From positions 1 through 64,000 of the forward strand of contig NZ_JASHIZ010000008.1 in NCBI RefSeq assembly GCF_030733425.1: a stretch of 64,000 nt of DNA, written 5' to 3'. Both the position numbers and the translations under genes were made by a program. Source of the stretch: Roseovarius sp. MMSF_3350 (lineage in GTDB: Bacteria > Pseudomonadota > Alphaproteobacteria > Rhodobacterales > Rhodobacteraceae). Positions 9,384 through 18,361 of this stretch are shown one piece after another. How positions within the stretch are numbered: the first letter of the stretch is position 1; each line of letters starts with the position of its first letter. The notes beneath the pieces are model-generated. The model did not search any database. It worked only from the letters and a program-made list of their open reading frames with translations, and was not told the DNA's origin.

Positions 9384-10061
9384 ATGAAAATCGGCATCCT
9401 GATGACCGGCCACGCCCTGCCCGACCTGATCGAGAGCACGGGAGACTACGACGCGATGTTCGCCGACCTGCTGGGGCGGGACGGCTTTACCTTCGAGCGG
9501 TATGACGTGGTGGACGAGGTTTATCCCAAGAGCCCCGACGACGCCGATGGCTGGTTGATTACCGGCTCCAAACACGGTGCTTACGAGGATCACCCGTGGA
9601 TCAAGCCGTTGGAGGCGTTCATCCGGGATATCCGCGATGCGGGCAAGCCGCTGATCGGGGTGTGCTTTGGCCATCAGATCATCGCGCAGGCCCTGGGCGG
9701 CAAGGTGGTGAAATTTCCCGGCGGCTGGTCGGTGGGGCGCACCGAATACGAGATCGAGGGCAAGCCGATGGCCCTGCATGCCTGGCACCAGGACCAGGTT
9801 GTCGAGCTGCCCGAGGGCGCGGAGGTGATCGGGCATTCGGACTTCTGCGAGAACGCGGCTCTGATGATCGGGGACACGATCCTGACGATCCAGCCGCATC
9901 CAGAATTCACCGCGCATGTGTTGCAGACCATCATCGACCAGCGCGGCGCGGGCGTGGTGCCGGACGATCAGCTGGCCCAGGCGACCGCCAGTGCCGAGAC
10001 GCCCACGGACGCCGCCGCCTTTGCCGCGCGCATGGCGGCGCATTTCAGAAAGGGGGCCTGA
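9384..10061 (+). CDS. Class I glutamine amidotransferase-like hydrolase
   Basis: A 225-residue stand-alone class I glutamine amidotransferase. The catalytic triad is visible as Cys94 in GVCFGHQ, with His172 and Glu174 in QPHPEF. It lacks a synthetase domain and sits between two glutamine-synthetase-like genes, one base from the second. In gamma-glutamyl polyamine pathways the last step releases glutamate from gamma-glutamyl-GABA. A GATase-fold hydrolase (PuuD) does this, so a similar role is plausible, though this sequence looks closer to the GMP-synthase-like branch. Confidence 0.78.
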   Translation: MKIGILMTGHALPDLIESTGDYDAMFADLLGRDGFTFERYDVVDEVYPKSPDDADGWLITGSKHGAYEDHPWIKPLEAFIRDIRDAGKPLIGVCFGHQIIAQALGGKVVKFPGGWSVGRTEYEIEGKPMALHAWHQDQVVELPEGAEVIGHSDFCENAALMIGDTILTIQPHPEFTAHVLQTIIDQRGAGVVPDDQLAQATASAETPTDAAAFAARMAAHFRKGA

Positions 10062-10062
10062 C

Positions 10063-11424
10063 ATGGCCGAGGACTGGACAAGCGGACTGCCCGAGGCGGC
10101 ACAGGCCTATCTGGAAAACCGCCGGCTGGACGAGGTGGAATGCATCGTCGCCGACCTGCCCGGCATCGCGCGGGGCAAGGCGGTGCCGGCGACCAAGTTC
10201 GCGCGGCAGGAGTATTTCCACCTGCCCGATTCGATCTTCTACCAGACGATAACCGGAGACTGGGGCGAGGCTGCGGGAGCCGAAGGGTTCATCGAGCGCG
10301 ACATGATCCTGACGCCCGACCTGAGCACGGCCACCGCCGCGCCCTGGACCGGGGACTGGACGCTGCAGGTGATCCACGACGCCTATGATCGGGACCACGA
10401 CCCCATCCATTTCGCCCCGCGCAACGTGCTGAAACGGGTGGTGAAGCAATATGAAAAACTGGGGCTGAAGCCGGTCGTGGCGCCGGAGATGGAGTTCTTC
10501 CTGATCGCCCGCAACCTGGACCCGCGGCAGGAGATCGAGCCGATGGTGGGCCGCTCGGGACGTCCGGCCGCCGCGCGGCAGGCCTACAGCATGACGGCGG
10601 TGGACGAGTTCGGCCCCGTGATCGACGATATCTACGATTTCGCCGAGGCGCAGGGCTTCGAGATCGACGGGATCACGCAGGAAGGCGGCGCGGGCCAGCT
10701 GGAGATCAACCTGCGGCATGGCAGCCCTGTGAAACTGGCCGACGAGGTGTTCTACTTCAAGCGGCTCATTCGCGAGGCGGCGCTGCGGCACGATTGTTTC
10801 GCCACCTTCATGGCCAAGCCGATCGCCGCCGAGCCGGGCAGTGCGATGCATATTCACCACTCGATCATCGACATGGAGACGGGCAAGAACGCCTTTTCCG
10901 GCCCCCAGGGCGGCGAGACGGACATGTTCTATCACTTCATCGGCGGCTTGCAGGAATACATGCCGGCGGCGATTGCGGTGATGGCGCCCTACGTCAATTC
11001 GTATCGGCGGTATGTGAAGGACAATGCCGCACCCATCAACCTGGAATGGGGGCGCGACAACCGCACCACGGGCATCCGTGTGCCGCTGTCCAAGCCCGAG
11101 GCGCGGCGGGTGGAGAACCGGATCGCGGGGATGGATTGCAACCCCTATCTGGGCATCGCGGTCAGCCTGGCCTGCGGTCTGTTGGGGATCAAGAACGAGC
11201 TGCGGGCCAAGCCGCAATACCGCGGCGACGCCTATGAGGGCGAGCCGGATTTCCCAGACGGGCTGGGCGCGGCGCTGGACCTGTTCGACGAGGCGGAAGA
11301 GCTGCACGACGTGCTGCACCCCGAATTCGCGCGGGTCTATTCCATCGTCAAGCGCACGGAATATGCCGAGTTCCTGCAGGTGATTTCCCCGTGGGAGCGC
11401 GAGCATCTGCTGATGAATGTCTAA
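10063..11424 (+). CDS. Glutamine synthetase-family ligase, second paralogue in the cluster
   Basis: A 453-residue glutamine-synthetase-fold protein, clearly paralogous to the gene at 7863 but with a longer N-terminal region. Motifs are PEMEFFLIAR (about 140), QEGGAGQLEINL (about 206), GSAMHIHHS (about 262) and the glutamate-binding NRTTGIRVPLS (about 335). The ATG at 10063 follows the upstream stop by one base; the open frame extends to 9916, but that part is antisense-like sequence over the amidotransferase. The stop overlaps the next start by eight bases. Probable gamma-glutamyl amine ligase by context. Confidence 0.82.
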   Translation: MAEDWTSGLPEAAQAYLENRRLDEVECIVADLPGIARGKAVPATKFARQEYFHLPDSIFYQTITGDWGEAAGAEGFIERDMILTPDLSTATAAPWTGDWTLQVIHDAYDRDHDPIHFAPRNVLKRVVKQYEKLGLKPVVAPEMEFFLIARNLDPRQEIEPMVGRSGRPAAARQAYSMTAVDEFGPVIDDIYDFAEAQGFEIDGITQEGGAGQLEINLRHGSPVKLADEVFYFKRLIREAALRHDCFATFMAKPIAAEPGSAMHIHHSIIDMETGKNAFSGPQGGETDMFYHFIGGLQEYMPAAIAVMAPYVNSYRRYVKDNAAPINLEWGRDNRTTGIRVPLSKPEARRVENRIAGMDCNPYLGIAVSLACGLLGIKNELRAKPQYRGDAYEGEPDFPDGLGAALDLFDEAEELHDVLHPEFARVYSIVKRTEYAEFLQVISPWEREHLLMNV

Positions 11425-12565
11425 GGTCCCGGTCCTTGCCGTTGGTGCGATGACCCTGTTGGCGGCAGGGCTTTGGGCGTTGCGCGACGACCCTGCCCCG
11501 GCACCGGCACCGGCGGCCCAGGACACATCCGGGATCGAGCGGCATGACTTTCTGGAGGGGCTGCCGCTGGACGAAGGTGGCTATGCGCTCATGCTGCATG
11601 AACAGGTGACCGGCGACGGGCTGCGCGTGGTGCGGGACGCCGCCGCGCTGAAGGCGGCGCAGGGGCGGGCCTATTACACCGACAATCCCGGTGCGCAGTT
11701 GAAGCGGACGTTGCTGTCGGTCGTGTTCCTGAGCCCGCCGGGCATGCCGCCCGACGGTGCCTTCGTGACGGTGCTGCAAAACAAGCAGGCGGTCGAGACG
11801 TACCGCTGTTACCGGGCCTTTTGTTCCGGTGACGAGGCCTTCGATCCGCCGCACGAGCGGGACATGGCGGGGCTGGTCGAGGCGTCGGAGCCGGTGGAAC
11901 TGGTGACCGAGAGCTTCGGCCACCACGACACGGCGCGGGCGCAGATGTTCAAGCTGATGCAGGATGCGGACGTGGTGATGATCGAGTCGCCGAGCCTGCC
12001 GGCGCCGGGGACGATCGTGTTTCCCAAGCGAGTGCGGCTGAGCCTGCCCGCGATCCTGGTTGAGACCGATGACAGCGGGCACCAGCCCGTAGAGCCATTT
12101 GACGAGGCGGCGCTTGAGGCGCGGTTCATCGCCGGGTTCACCCATGCGTTTCCCGAGACCGATGCCTATCGGCTGAACCCGATGCGGATCGGGCGGCAGT
12201 ATCCGTCGCCGCGGGGCTGGCCGGTCGTGGGCGAAGGGATCGACGGGTATTTGCGCGACACGAACGGAGAGCTGCGCGGGGTGGGCGGGATCATGGTGAT
12301 CGAGCCGTCGCTGACGGTCGATCTGACCGAGCGGATGGTCGAGGCGCTGCAGGCCGAGGACGCGTTTGCCGCGATGCCTGAGTTTGCGCCGCCCGAGCCG
12401 CCCTTTGTGGCGGACCGGCTGGCGGAGATGGCCGAGACGCACCTAGGCCGCCCCTGCCCTGACTGTTTCAAGATCGAGTTGGATGTCGCGACGGTCGACG
12501 GCATCCGGGTGGAAACGCTCGATGCGCCCACCTATTCGCTGAGCCATTACAGGATCGGAAACTGA
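11417..12565 (+). CDS. Membrane-anchored or exported protein of unknown function
   Basis: A 382-residue protein with an N-terminal hydrophobic segment (residues 5-22) followed by an Ala/Pro linker (PAPAPAPAA), so the rest is probably periplasmic. A four-cysteine pattern is visible: YRCYRAFCSG (about residues 131-140) and GRPCPDCFK near the C-terminus. Its start overlaps the upstream ligase by eight bases and its stop overlaps the oxidase start (ATGA), which places it firmly inside the operon. I do not recognise a family. An accessory envelope role linked to the amine pathway is only inferred from position. Confidence 0.7.
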   Translation: MSKVPVLAVGAMTLLAAGLWALRDDPAPAPAPAAQDTSGIERHDFLEGLPLDEGGYALMLHEQVTGDGLRVVRDAAALKAAQGRAYYTDNPGAQLKRTLLSVVFLSPPGMPPDGAFVTVLQNKQAVETYRCYRAFCSGDEAFDPPHERDMAGLVEASEPVELVTESFGHHDTARAQMFKLMQDADVVMIESPSLPAPGTIVFPKRVRLSLPAILVETDDSGHQPVEPFDEAALEARFIAGFTHAFPETDAYRLNPMRIGRQYPSPRGWPVVGEGIDGYLRDTNGELRGVGGIMVIEPSLTVDLTERMVEALQAEDAFAAMPEFAPPEPPFVADRLAEMAETHLGRPCPDCFKIELDVATVDGIRVETLDAPTYSLSHYRIGN

Positions 12566-13869
12566 TGAACCTGCTTTATTCCAACGACAAGCCGGGGCAG
12601 TACCCCGACAGCTGGTACGCCGCCACGACCCCGCAGCTGGAGCCTTTCGCGCCTTTGAGAGGCGAGGAGAAAGCCGATGTCTGCGTGGTGGGTGGCGGGT
12701 TCACCGGGCTGTCGGCGGCGCTGCATCTGGCCGAGGCGGGGCTGGACGTGGTGCTGCTGGAGGCGCATCGCGTCGGCTTTGGCGCGTCGGGGCGCAATGG
12801 TGGGCAGCTGGGCTCGGGGCAGCGGCAGGATCAGCGGACGCTGGAAAAGATGGTGGGCCGCGCCGATGCGGCCAAGCTGTGGGAACTGGCGGAAGGCTCC
12901 AAGGCGCTGGTGAAAGGGCTGGTGGCGAAGCACGGGATCGACTGCCACCTGAAGCCCGGCGTGGCGCATATGTGCTTTTCCAGGGCGGAGGTGCGCGAAG
13001 AGCATGAGTATGCCGATTTTCTCTTCCGCCGTTATGGCCATGACCAGATCGAGAGACTGGACCGGGACGCGGCGCAGGCGCTCTGCCCCTCGCCGAAATA
13101 CGTGGGCGGGTCGCTGGACATGTCGGCGGCGCATCTGCACCCGCTGGCCTTTGCATTCGGACTGGCGCGGGCGGCGCGGGACGCGGGCGTGCGGATCTTC
13201 GAGCGGGCCGAGGTGCACCGCATCGACGAGGGATCGCCGGCGGTGGTGGCCACGGATGCGGGCCGGGTGACTGCGGATCACGTGATCCTTGGGTGCAACG
13301 GGTATCTGGGCGGGCTCGACCGCAAGGTCGCCGCAAAGGTGATGCCGATCAACAATTTCGTGGTGGCGACCGAGCCTCTGGGGGACGATGCCGACAAGGT
13401 GCTGACGCGGGACGTGGCGGTGGCGGATTCGAAGTTCGTGGTGAATTACTTTCGCCTGAGCCATGACGGGCGGCTGCTGTTCGGAGGCGGCGAGAGCTAT
13501 GGCTATCGCTTCCCGGACGATATCGCGGCGCTGGTGCGCAAACCGATGACGCAGATTTTCCCGCATCTGCGGGACGTGAGAATCGATCACGCCTGGGGCG
13601 GGACGCTGGCGATCACGATGAAGCGGATGCCGTACCTGGCGCGGGTGGCGCCGAATGTCCTGTCGGCTTCGGGGTATTCCGGGCACGGTGTGGGCATGGC
13701 CACGTTCTCGGGCAAGCTGATGGCCGACGCGGTGCGGGGCGACACGCTGGGCTTTGACACTCTGGCGCGGGTGCCGGCGCCGACCTTTCCGGGGGGCACG
13801 GCGTTTCGTTCGCCGCTTCTGGTGCTGGCGATGACGTGGTACGCGACGCGGGACCGGATGGGGATCTGA
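12565..13869 (+). CDS. FAD-dependent amine oxidoreductase, PuuB-like
   Basis: A 434-residue DAO-superfamily flavoenzyme. The dinucleotide-binding GGGFTGLSAALHLAEAG begins at residue 43, followed by SGRNGGQ (75-81), typical of gamma-glutamylputrescine oxidase. The second FAD-contact region near the C-terminus reads SASGYSGHGVGMATF. It would oxidise a gamma-glutamyl amine to the aldehyde with release of ammonia and peroxide. No aldehyde dehydrogenase (PuuC-type) gene is present in the cluster. The ATG overlaps the upstream stop. Confidence 0.85.
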   Translation: MNLLYSNDKPGQYPDSWYAATTPQLEPFAPLRGEEKADVCVVGGGFTGLSAALHLAEAGLDVVLLEAHRVGFGASGRNGGQLGSGQRQDQRTLEKMVGRADAAKLWELAEGSKALVKGLVAKHGIDCHLKPGVAHMCFSRAEVREEHEYADFLFRRYGHDQIERLDRDAAQALCPSPKYVGGSLDMSAAHLHPLAFAFGLARAARDAGVRIFERAEVHRIDEGSPAVVATDAGRVTADHVILGCNGYLGGLDRKVAAKVMPINNFVVATEPLGDDADKVLTRDVAVADSKFVVNYFRLSHDGRLLFGGGESYGYRFPDDIAALVRKPMTQIFPHLRDVRIDHAWGGTLAITMKRMPYLARVAPNVLSASGYSGHGVGMATFSGKLMADAVRGDTLGFDTLARVPAPTFPGGTAFRSPLLVLAMTWYATRDRMGI

Positions 13870-13875
13870 GGCGGG

Positions 13876-14154
13876 TCAGCCGCGAGGCACGCGAAAGGCA
13901 TGGCAGGCATCCGCGCCGGTGTGGCGGACGACCCTCAGGCGTCCGCGCCGCCAGGACGTGAATCCGGACGGGCCAGTGCGGATGTCCTCAAAGCCGAGGT
14001 CCGCCAGAAGGTGCGGCGAGATATCGGCGAGGCGTTCGAGATCGGCCAGCATCATCCCTTCGGTCGGATCAGGATTTCTCACGGTCCGCATCCAAAGGCG
14101 CAGACGCTGCGCGAGCGATGGGCGTGACGGTTTTGACAGGGCGAGATCAAACAT
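13876..14154 (-). CDS. Small DUF1127-like protein
   Basis: A 92-residue basic protein transcribed against the oxidase and divergently from the LysR gene. The central part, LADLERLADISPHLLADLGF, resembles the short arginine-rich DUF1127 (YjiS-like) proteins common in alphaproteobacteria. It is longer than the usual 45-70 residues, with an extra C-terminal stretch rich in Arg and Gly. DUF1127 proteins have been linked to RNA binding and to phosphate or stress responses in some species; nothing here shows which applies. Confidence 0.6.
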   Translation of the reverse strand: MFDLALSKPSRPSLAQRLRLWMRTVRNPDPTEGMMLADLERLADISPHLLADLGFEDIRTGPSGFTSWRRGRLRVVRHTGADACHAFRVPRG

Positions 14155-14237
14155 GGAAAGGCCTCGGGTGATCGGGTTGCCTAGTGAGGATAGAGCGCGA
14201 CGCGGCTTGCCCTCAAACCATTCTTTCTGGCATCATT

Positions 14238-14254
14238 GGTGAGAAAACCTCACC
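14238..14254. promoter_or_regulatory. Inverted repeat GGTGAG-N5-CTCACC before a LysR gene
   Basis: Six-base arms flank AAAAC in the divergent gap between the DUF1127-like gene and the LysR gene, 13 bases before the LysR start. LysR proteins often bind dyads in such gaps and autoregulate, so this is a candidate site. The arms are short and could be chance. Confidence 0.3.
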
Positions 14255-14266
14255 TCGGGAGGGATC

Positions 14267-15154
14267 ATGAGACTGCCCCCGCTGAATGCCTTGCGCGCCT
14301 TCGAGGCCGCTGCCCGCCACGGTGGCTTTGTCGGGGCGGCCGACGAGTTGCACGTCACGCGCGGGGCGATCAGCCGGCAGATCAAGCTGCTGGAAGAGCA
14401 TCTTGGCACGCTGCTGTTTCGCCGCCACGGCAAGGGCGTCGAATTGACCGAGGCCGGGCGGCGGTTGCAGCCCGTGCTGACCCGGGCGTTCGGCGAGATC
14501 CTGGTCGAGACCTCGCGGATCGGGACGGAGGCGGCGGATTTGCGGATCATCTGCCCACCCGCCACCTCGATCCGCTGGCTGCTGCCACGGCTTGAGAGAT
14601 TCCGCGCCCTGCACCCAGAAATCGGTGTGCGGCTGACCACGGATTTCGTGGGTCCCTATGGCTTTGACGCGCACCAGTATGACGTGGGCTTTTCGGTCAC
14701 GAACTGGCCGGACCGGCCCGATCACCTGAGGGTCGAGACGTTGTTCCCGGTGGAGGTGACCCCGGCCTGCGCGCCGGCGCTGCTGGCGGCAAAGGGACGG
14801 CCGGAGCGGCCGGAAGACCTGGCGGATTTCCTGCTGCTGCACGAAACGCCGCGCCATGCCGATTGGCGCGCATGGCTGGAGGCCTTCGAGGTGCGCGGCG
14901 TGGACCCCGACAGCGGCAGCGATTTTCCCAATCTCGACATGGCGGCAAAGGCGGCGACACTGGGCGCGGGCGTGGTGATGGCGGACCTTGCGCTGAACCG
15001 CGACGAGCTGGAGTCGGGCCTGCTGGTGAAGCTGTTCCCGGAGATGGTCTGCACCTCGCCCATGGGCGGCGTCTGCCTGATCGCGACACGGGAGAGGTGG
15101 GACGACCCGAAGGTGGCGGCGTTTCGCGATTGGGCCCTGGCCGAGACGCGGTGA
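14267..15154 (+). CDS. LysR-family transcriptional regulator, GcvA-like
   Basis: A 295-residue LysR-type regulator. The N-terminal winged helix-turn-helix covers residues 4-62 (LNALRAFEAAARHG, then GAISRQIKLLEEHLG), followed by the substrate-binding-like effector domain. The opening PPLNALRAFEAAARHGGF is typical of the GcvA/AmpR branch. GGGAGG precedes the ATG. It is flanked by the amine-oxidase operon and a DegT-family gene, which are candidate targets; effector unknown. Confidence 0.88.
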   Translation: MRLPPLNALRAFEAAARHGGFVGAADELHVTRGAISRQIKLLEEHLGTLLFRRHGKGVELTEAGRRLQPVLTRAFGEILVETSRIGTEAADLRIICPPATSIRWLLPRLERFRALHPEIGVRLTTDFVGPYGFDAHQYDVGFSVTNWPDRPDHLRVETLFPVEVTPACAPALLAAKGRPERPEDLADFLLLHETPRHADWRAWLEAFEVRGVDPDSGSDFPNLDMAAKAATLGAGVVMADLALNRDELESGLLVKLFPEMVCTSPMGGVCLIATRERWDDPKVAAFRDWALAETR

Positions 15155-15172
15155 ACCGGTCCGCGCGGCGGA

Positions 15173-15240
15173 GGGGGACCAGTCCCCCGCGTCGAAACGG
15201 GTTTCGACGCCCCCCTGGGATATTTGTCGCCAGAGGAAGA
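15173..15240 (+). terminator. Double-hairpin intergenic element after the LysR gene
   Basis: Hairpin 1 is GGGGGA-CCAG-TCCCCC (15173-15188). Hairpin 2 is GTCGAAAC-GG-GTTTCGAC (15191-15208). They are followed by CCCCCCTGGGATATTTGTCG and a purine-rich GAGGAAGAGAGG. The layout looks like a multi-copy terminator-type element of the kind found after genes in Rhodobacterales; I recognise the GATATTTG-containing format from memory only. No second copy is visible in this window. Confidence 0.5.
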
Positions 15241-15340
15241 GAGGCGGAGCGGCGCCGTTACCAAATCTTTGCTTTGGGGTGGGACGGTTTTGGTGTAATA
15301 CTTTCGGAAAATCGAAAAACGATATACAGGAAATCCGAAC

Positions 15341-16561
15341 ATGACCCTTGCACCGAATGTCTATGACGCCGAACCCATCCCCGAGGCGGCCCGGGCCGAG
15401 ATTGACCGGATGCTGCAATCGGGCGACCTGTTCCGCTATACCGCGCCCGAGGATGCGCCGGTCAGCCTGCTGGAGCGGGAATTCGCCGCGCTGATGGGGA
15501 CGCGCTATGCGCTGGCGGTGTCTTCCTGTTCAGCCGCGCTGTTTTTGTCGCTGAAGGCACTGGGCCTGCCGCGGGATGCGCGGGTGCTGATCCCGGGGTT
15601 CACCTTTGCCGCGGTGCCGTCGTCGGTCATCCATGCCGATTGCGTTCCGGTGCTGTGCGAGGTGGGTGAAAACTACCGGATCGACATGGCCGATTTCGAG
15701 GCCAAGCTCGACTCGGGCATCGACGCGGTGATCGTCAGCCACATGCGGGGCCATACCTCGGACATGGATGCGATCATGGGGCTGTGCGACGTGCGCGGCA
15801 TCCCGGTGATCGAGGACGCCGCCCACAGCCTGGGAACCGTCTGGGGCGGGCGCAAGATCGGCACGATAGGCCGCGTGGGCTGCTTCAGTTTCCAGTCCTA
15901 CAAGCTGGTGAACGCGGGCGAAGGCGGGATCCTGGTGACCGACGATGCCGACCTGGTGGCTCGGGCGGTGATCATGTCGGGGGCCTATGAGCATAACTGG
16001 GCCAAGCATATGGCGGGCGACGACCCGATGCTGGCGGCCGCCTTTGCCGACTGGCAGAACCGGCTGCCGCTCTACAACCTGCGCATGGGCAACCTGAGCG
16101 CGGCGATCATCCGCCCGCAACTGCCAGAGGTGGCGCGGCGGGTGCGCGACGGGCGTGCCAACCACGATTACGTGGCCGGGCGGCTGAACACCTCGCCCTG
16201 GATGCAGGTGCCCGACAAGCTGGAGCCCGAGGAGCGGGCGCCGGATTCGATCCAGTTCAACCTTGTGGACATGAGCGATGCGGAGGTGCGGGCCTTTGCC
16301 GCCGCCGCCGCCGAGCGCGGGGTGAAGGTGCAGGTGTTCGGCATGTCCGCGGACAATGCGCGGGCCTTCTGGAACTGGCAGTTCCTGCCGGGGCCGACCC
16401 CGGCCCTGCCGCGGACGCGGGCGATGCTGATGCGGGCCTGTGACGTGCGGCTGCCCGCGCGGCTGAGCCGGGCTGATCTCGACTTCGTGGCCGAGGCATT
16501 GATCGCGGCGGCAGAGGCGGCGGCGGGGCCGGTGGAGCCGGAACGGGCCTACGGCACATGA
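15341..16561 (+). CDS. DegT/DnrJ/EryC1/StrS-family PLP-dependent aminotransferase
   Basis: A 406-residue fold-type I PLP enzyme. The Schiff-base lysine is Lys188 in SFQSYKLVNAGEGG, with the aspartate motif EDAAHSLG at 158-165. SSCSAALFLSLKALGL (about 61-76) is the cofactor phosphate region. Family members usually transaminate nucleotide sugars, but no sugar-pathway genes surround it; it sits beside amine-catabolic genes. Its substrate is therefore open, and an amine or amino-acid donor-specific role is possible. Confidence 0.8.
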   Translation: MTLAPNVYDAEPIPEAARAEIDRMLQSGDLFRYTAPEDAPVSLLEREFAALMGTRYALAVSSCSAALFLSLKALGLPRDARVLIPGFTFAAVPSSVIHADCVPVLCEVGENYRIDMADFEAKLDSGIDAVIVSHMRGHTSDMDAIMGLCDVRGIPVIEDAAHSLGTVWGGRKIGTIGRVGCFSFQSYKLVNAGEGGILVTDDADLVARAVIMSGAYEHNWAKHMAGDDPMLAAAFADWQNRLPLYNLRMGNLSAAIIRPQLPEVARRVRDGRANHDYVAGRLNTSPWMQVPDKLEPEERAPDSIQFNLVDMSDAEVRAFAAAAAERGVKVQVFGMSADNARAFWNWQFLPGPTPALPRTRAMLMRACDVRLPARLSRADLDFVAEALIAAAEAAAGPVEPERAYGT

Positions 16562-16579
16562 AGAGTTTGCGCGACCGCG

Positions 16580-17545
16580 CTAGAGCAGGTCGAGCTGATC
16601 GCGCAGAAACGGATACTCGGCCAGCGCCGGGTTGACGATCGTGTCACGCAGGATCGGGCGCAGGGTTTCGGCCAGCTGGGCCGGCAGGTCCTGCAGGATG
16701 TGCTTGCGCGCGGTCAGGCTGATCGTGCGGGTCAGCGGCTCGAACGGGAGCGGCATCACATCGATCTGGTCGGCAAAGCGGCGGGCGCGCATCAGTGCGA
16801 GCGGCGGCAGGATGGTCCAGCCGGTCCCCTGCCCCACCAGCGCCAGGATGGCGTGATAGCTGTCGAGTTCGAAGCGGTGTGGCAGGCTGAGTTTCTGCCG
16901 GGCGAGATGGGCCGAGAGCAGCCGGCCCATGTAGTGGCGCTGTGTGTACTGAATGAGCGGCAGGCGCTTGAGTTGGCGCAGCACGTCGCCATCCGGCTTG
17001 ATCCGGGCCCTGGGGGCGGCCACGACGAAGCCCTCGCGCAGCAGGGGATGGACCTCGGCCCAGTCGTCGCCTGCGTTGAGCTCGGCGGCCACGATCATGT
17101 CGAGCGTGCGGCTTTCCAGAAGATCGTAGAGGTAATGGCTGGCGCCGGTTTCCAGCAGGAACTGGCTGGTCTTGAGCTCGGCAGCCACGTGGGTCAGAAG
17201 CTGCGGCGTCACGTCGGCCTCGAAATCCTCGATCATGCCGAGACGGAATCGGGTCAGCATCGACATGTCGGACATTGCGAGTTCCGCGCGGGCCTGTGCG
17301 GCCTCGTTCAGGATGACCTGGGCGCGGCGTTTCAGGATCTCGCCTGCGGGGGTCAGGCGGATGGGGCGCGCGTTGCGCTGCAGCAAGGTCGCACCGACCG
17401 CGCCCTCGAGGTTGGTGAGTTGCTGGCTGACCGCCGAGGGGCTGGCACCCAAGCGCTTGGCGGCGGCGGAGATCGAGCGTTCGTCGGCCGCGGCCATGAA
17501 CACCTCGATCCCCCACAGGGTGATGCGGCCGGGGCTGTCGACCAT
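16580..17545 (-). CDS. LysR-family transcriptional regulator
   Basis: A 321-residue LysR regulator with its HTH in residues 10-68 (GIEVFMAAADERSISAAAKRLG then SAVSQQLTNLEGAVG). The effector domain follows. The start at 17545 is chosen because LysR homology begins there and the 36-residue extension upstream overlaps phaR in an improbable composition. It is convergent with the DegT gene and begins ten bases after phaR on the same strand, so it may be co-transcribed with phaR. Target and ligand unknown. Confidence 0.85.
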   Translation of the reverse strand: MVDSPGRITLWGIEVFMAAADERSISAAAKRLGASPSAVSQQLTNLEGAVGATLLQRNARPIRLTPAGEILKRRAQVILNEAAQARAELAMSDMSMLTRFRLGMIEDFEADVTPQLLTHVAAELKTSQFLLETGASHYLYDLLESRTLDMIVAAELNAGDDWAEVHPLLREGFVVAAPRARIKPDGDVLRQLKRLPLIQYTQRHYMGRLLSAHLARQKLSLPHRFELDSYHAILALVGQGTGWTILPPLALMRARRFADQIDVMPLPFEPLTRTISLTARKHILQDLPAQLAETLRPILRDTIVNPALAEYPFLRDQLDLL

Positions 17546-17555
17546 GCGGGCGCCC

Positions 17556-18134
17556 CTACTTGCTGAGCTTGGACAGCTTGTCCTGCAGGTCGGCCAGTTG
17601 CTTCTTGATGTCGTCGAGACCTTCGTCGCCGGTGTCGCCCTTGGCGGGCGCACCCTCTTCGGGCGCCTTGCCGGTCATGCCGGGAACGCCGCCGCCGGTC
17701 ATGGCCTTGAGGAACGCCTCCTGCTGGGCGCGGATCGTGTCCATCCCGGGCATCTGGTTGAAGGATTTGGCCAGCGGGTTCGCCTTGGCCATGTTTTCCA
17801 TCATCTGGGACTGACCCTGTTGCAGCATCTCGAAGCTGGCGGCCAGAAAATCCGGCACCATCGAGGTTGCCTGGGTGGTGTAGCTGCGCACGAGATCGGT
17901 GAGGACGTTGATCGGCAGCACGTTCTCGCCACGGCTTTCGTGTTCGGCAATGATCTGGAGCAGGTATTGCCGGGTGAGGTCGTCGCCCGATTTGAGGTCG
18001 ATGATCTGCACCTCGCGACCCCCGCGTATGAACTCGGAAATATCCTCGAGCGTCACGTAATCCGATGTCTCGGTGTTATACAGCCGGCGGCTGGCATACC
18101 GTTTGATAAGGAGCGGTTTTTCATCTTCGGCCAC
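17556..18134 (-). CDS. phaR: Polyhydroxyalkanoate synthesis repressor PhaR
   Basis: A 192-residue regulator of PHA granule genes. The conserved DNA-binding domain occupies residues 9-70 (IKRYASRRLYNTETS, then YVTLEDI), followed by a helical PHB-binding region and a charged C-terminus. In characterised relatives PhaR represses phasin genes and is released by binding PHA. Candidate CTGC-N3-GCAG operators occur before phaP and between phaC and phaZ. A near-match, GTGCACTGCAG, lies at 18155-18165 upstream of this gene and suggests autoregulation. Confidence 0.93.
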   Translation of the reverse strand: MAEDEKPLLIKRYASRRLYNTETSDYVTLEDISEFIRGGREVQIIDLKSGDDLTRQYLLQIIAEHESRGENVLPINVLTDLVRSYTTQATSMVPDFLAASFEMLQQGQSQMMENMAKANPLAKSFNQMPGMDTIRAQQEAFLKAMTGGGVPGMTGKAPEEGAPAKGDTGDEGLDDIKKQLADLQDKLSKLSK

Positions 18135-18154
18135 GTGTGTCCTCCCCGGAATGC

Positions 18155-18165
18155 GTGCACTGCAG
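18155..18165. promoter_or_regulatory. Possible PhaR half-matched operator upstream of phaR
   Basis: GTGCACTGCAG lies 21 bp before the phaR start and differs at one position from the CTGC-N3-GCAG palindromes seen at phaP and phaC/phaZ. Autoregulation of phaR is known in related bacteria; at this site it is inferred. Confidence 0.4.
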
Positions 18166-18361
18166 CAAAGCCTATGCCAGTGCAGAACAAAAAGAAAGAG
18201 CGTGTGGTGGTTGGGAGCGTGGCCGGACCGCCATGGGACGCAGGCCCGGCTGTCAGGCCATGCTCCGCAAAGATCGGCGGGATCACGTTAGATCCGTGCG
18301 ATGCGACAGGTCGCCCGTCAGCCGCTCGCCCATCCTTGCGCAGCGAGAACGCCCCGGCGCC

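Noticed and set aside
15341..16561. Nucleotide-sugar biosynthesis role for the DegT-family gene
   Set aside because: No sugar nucleotide, glycosyltransferase or polysaccharide genes lie nearby.
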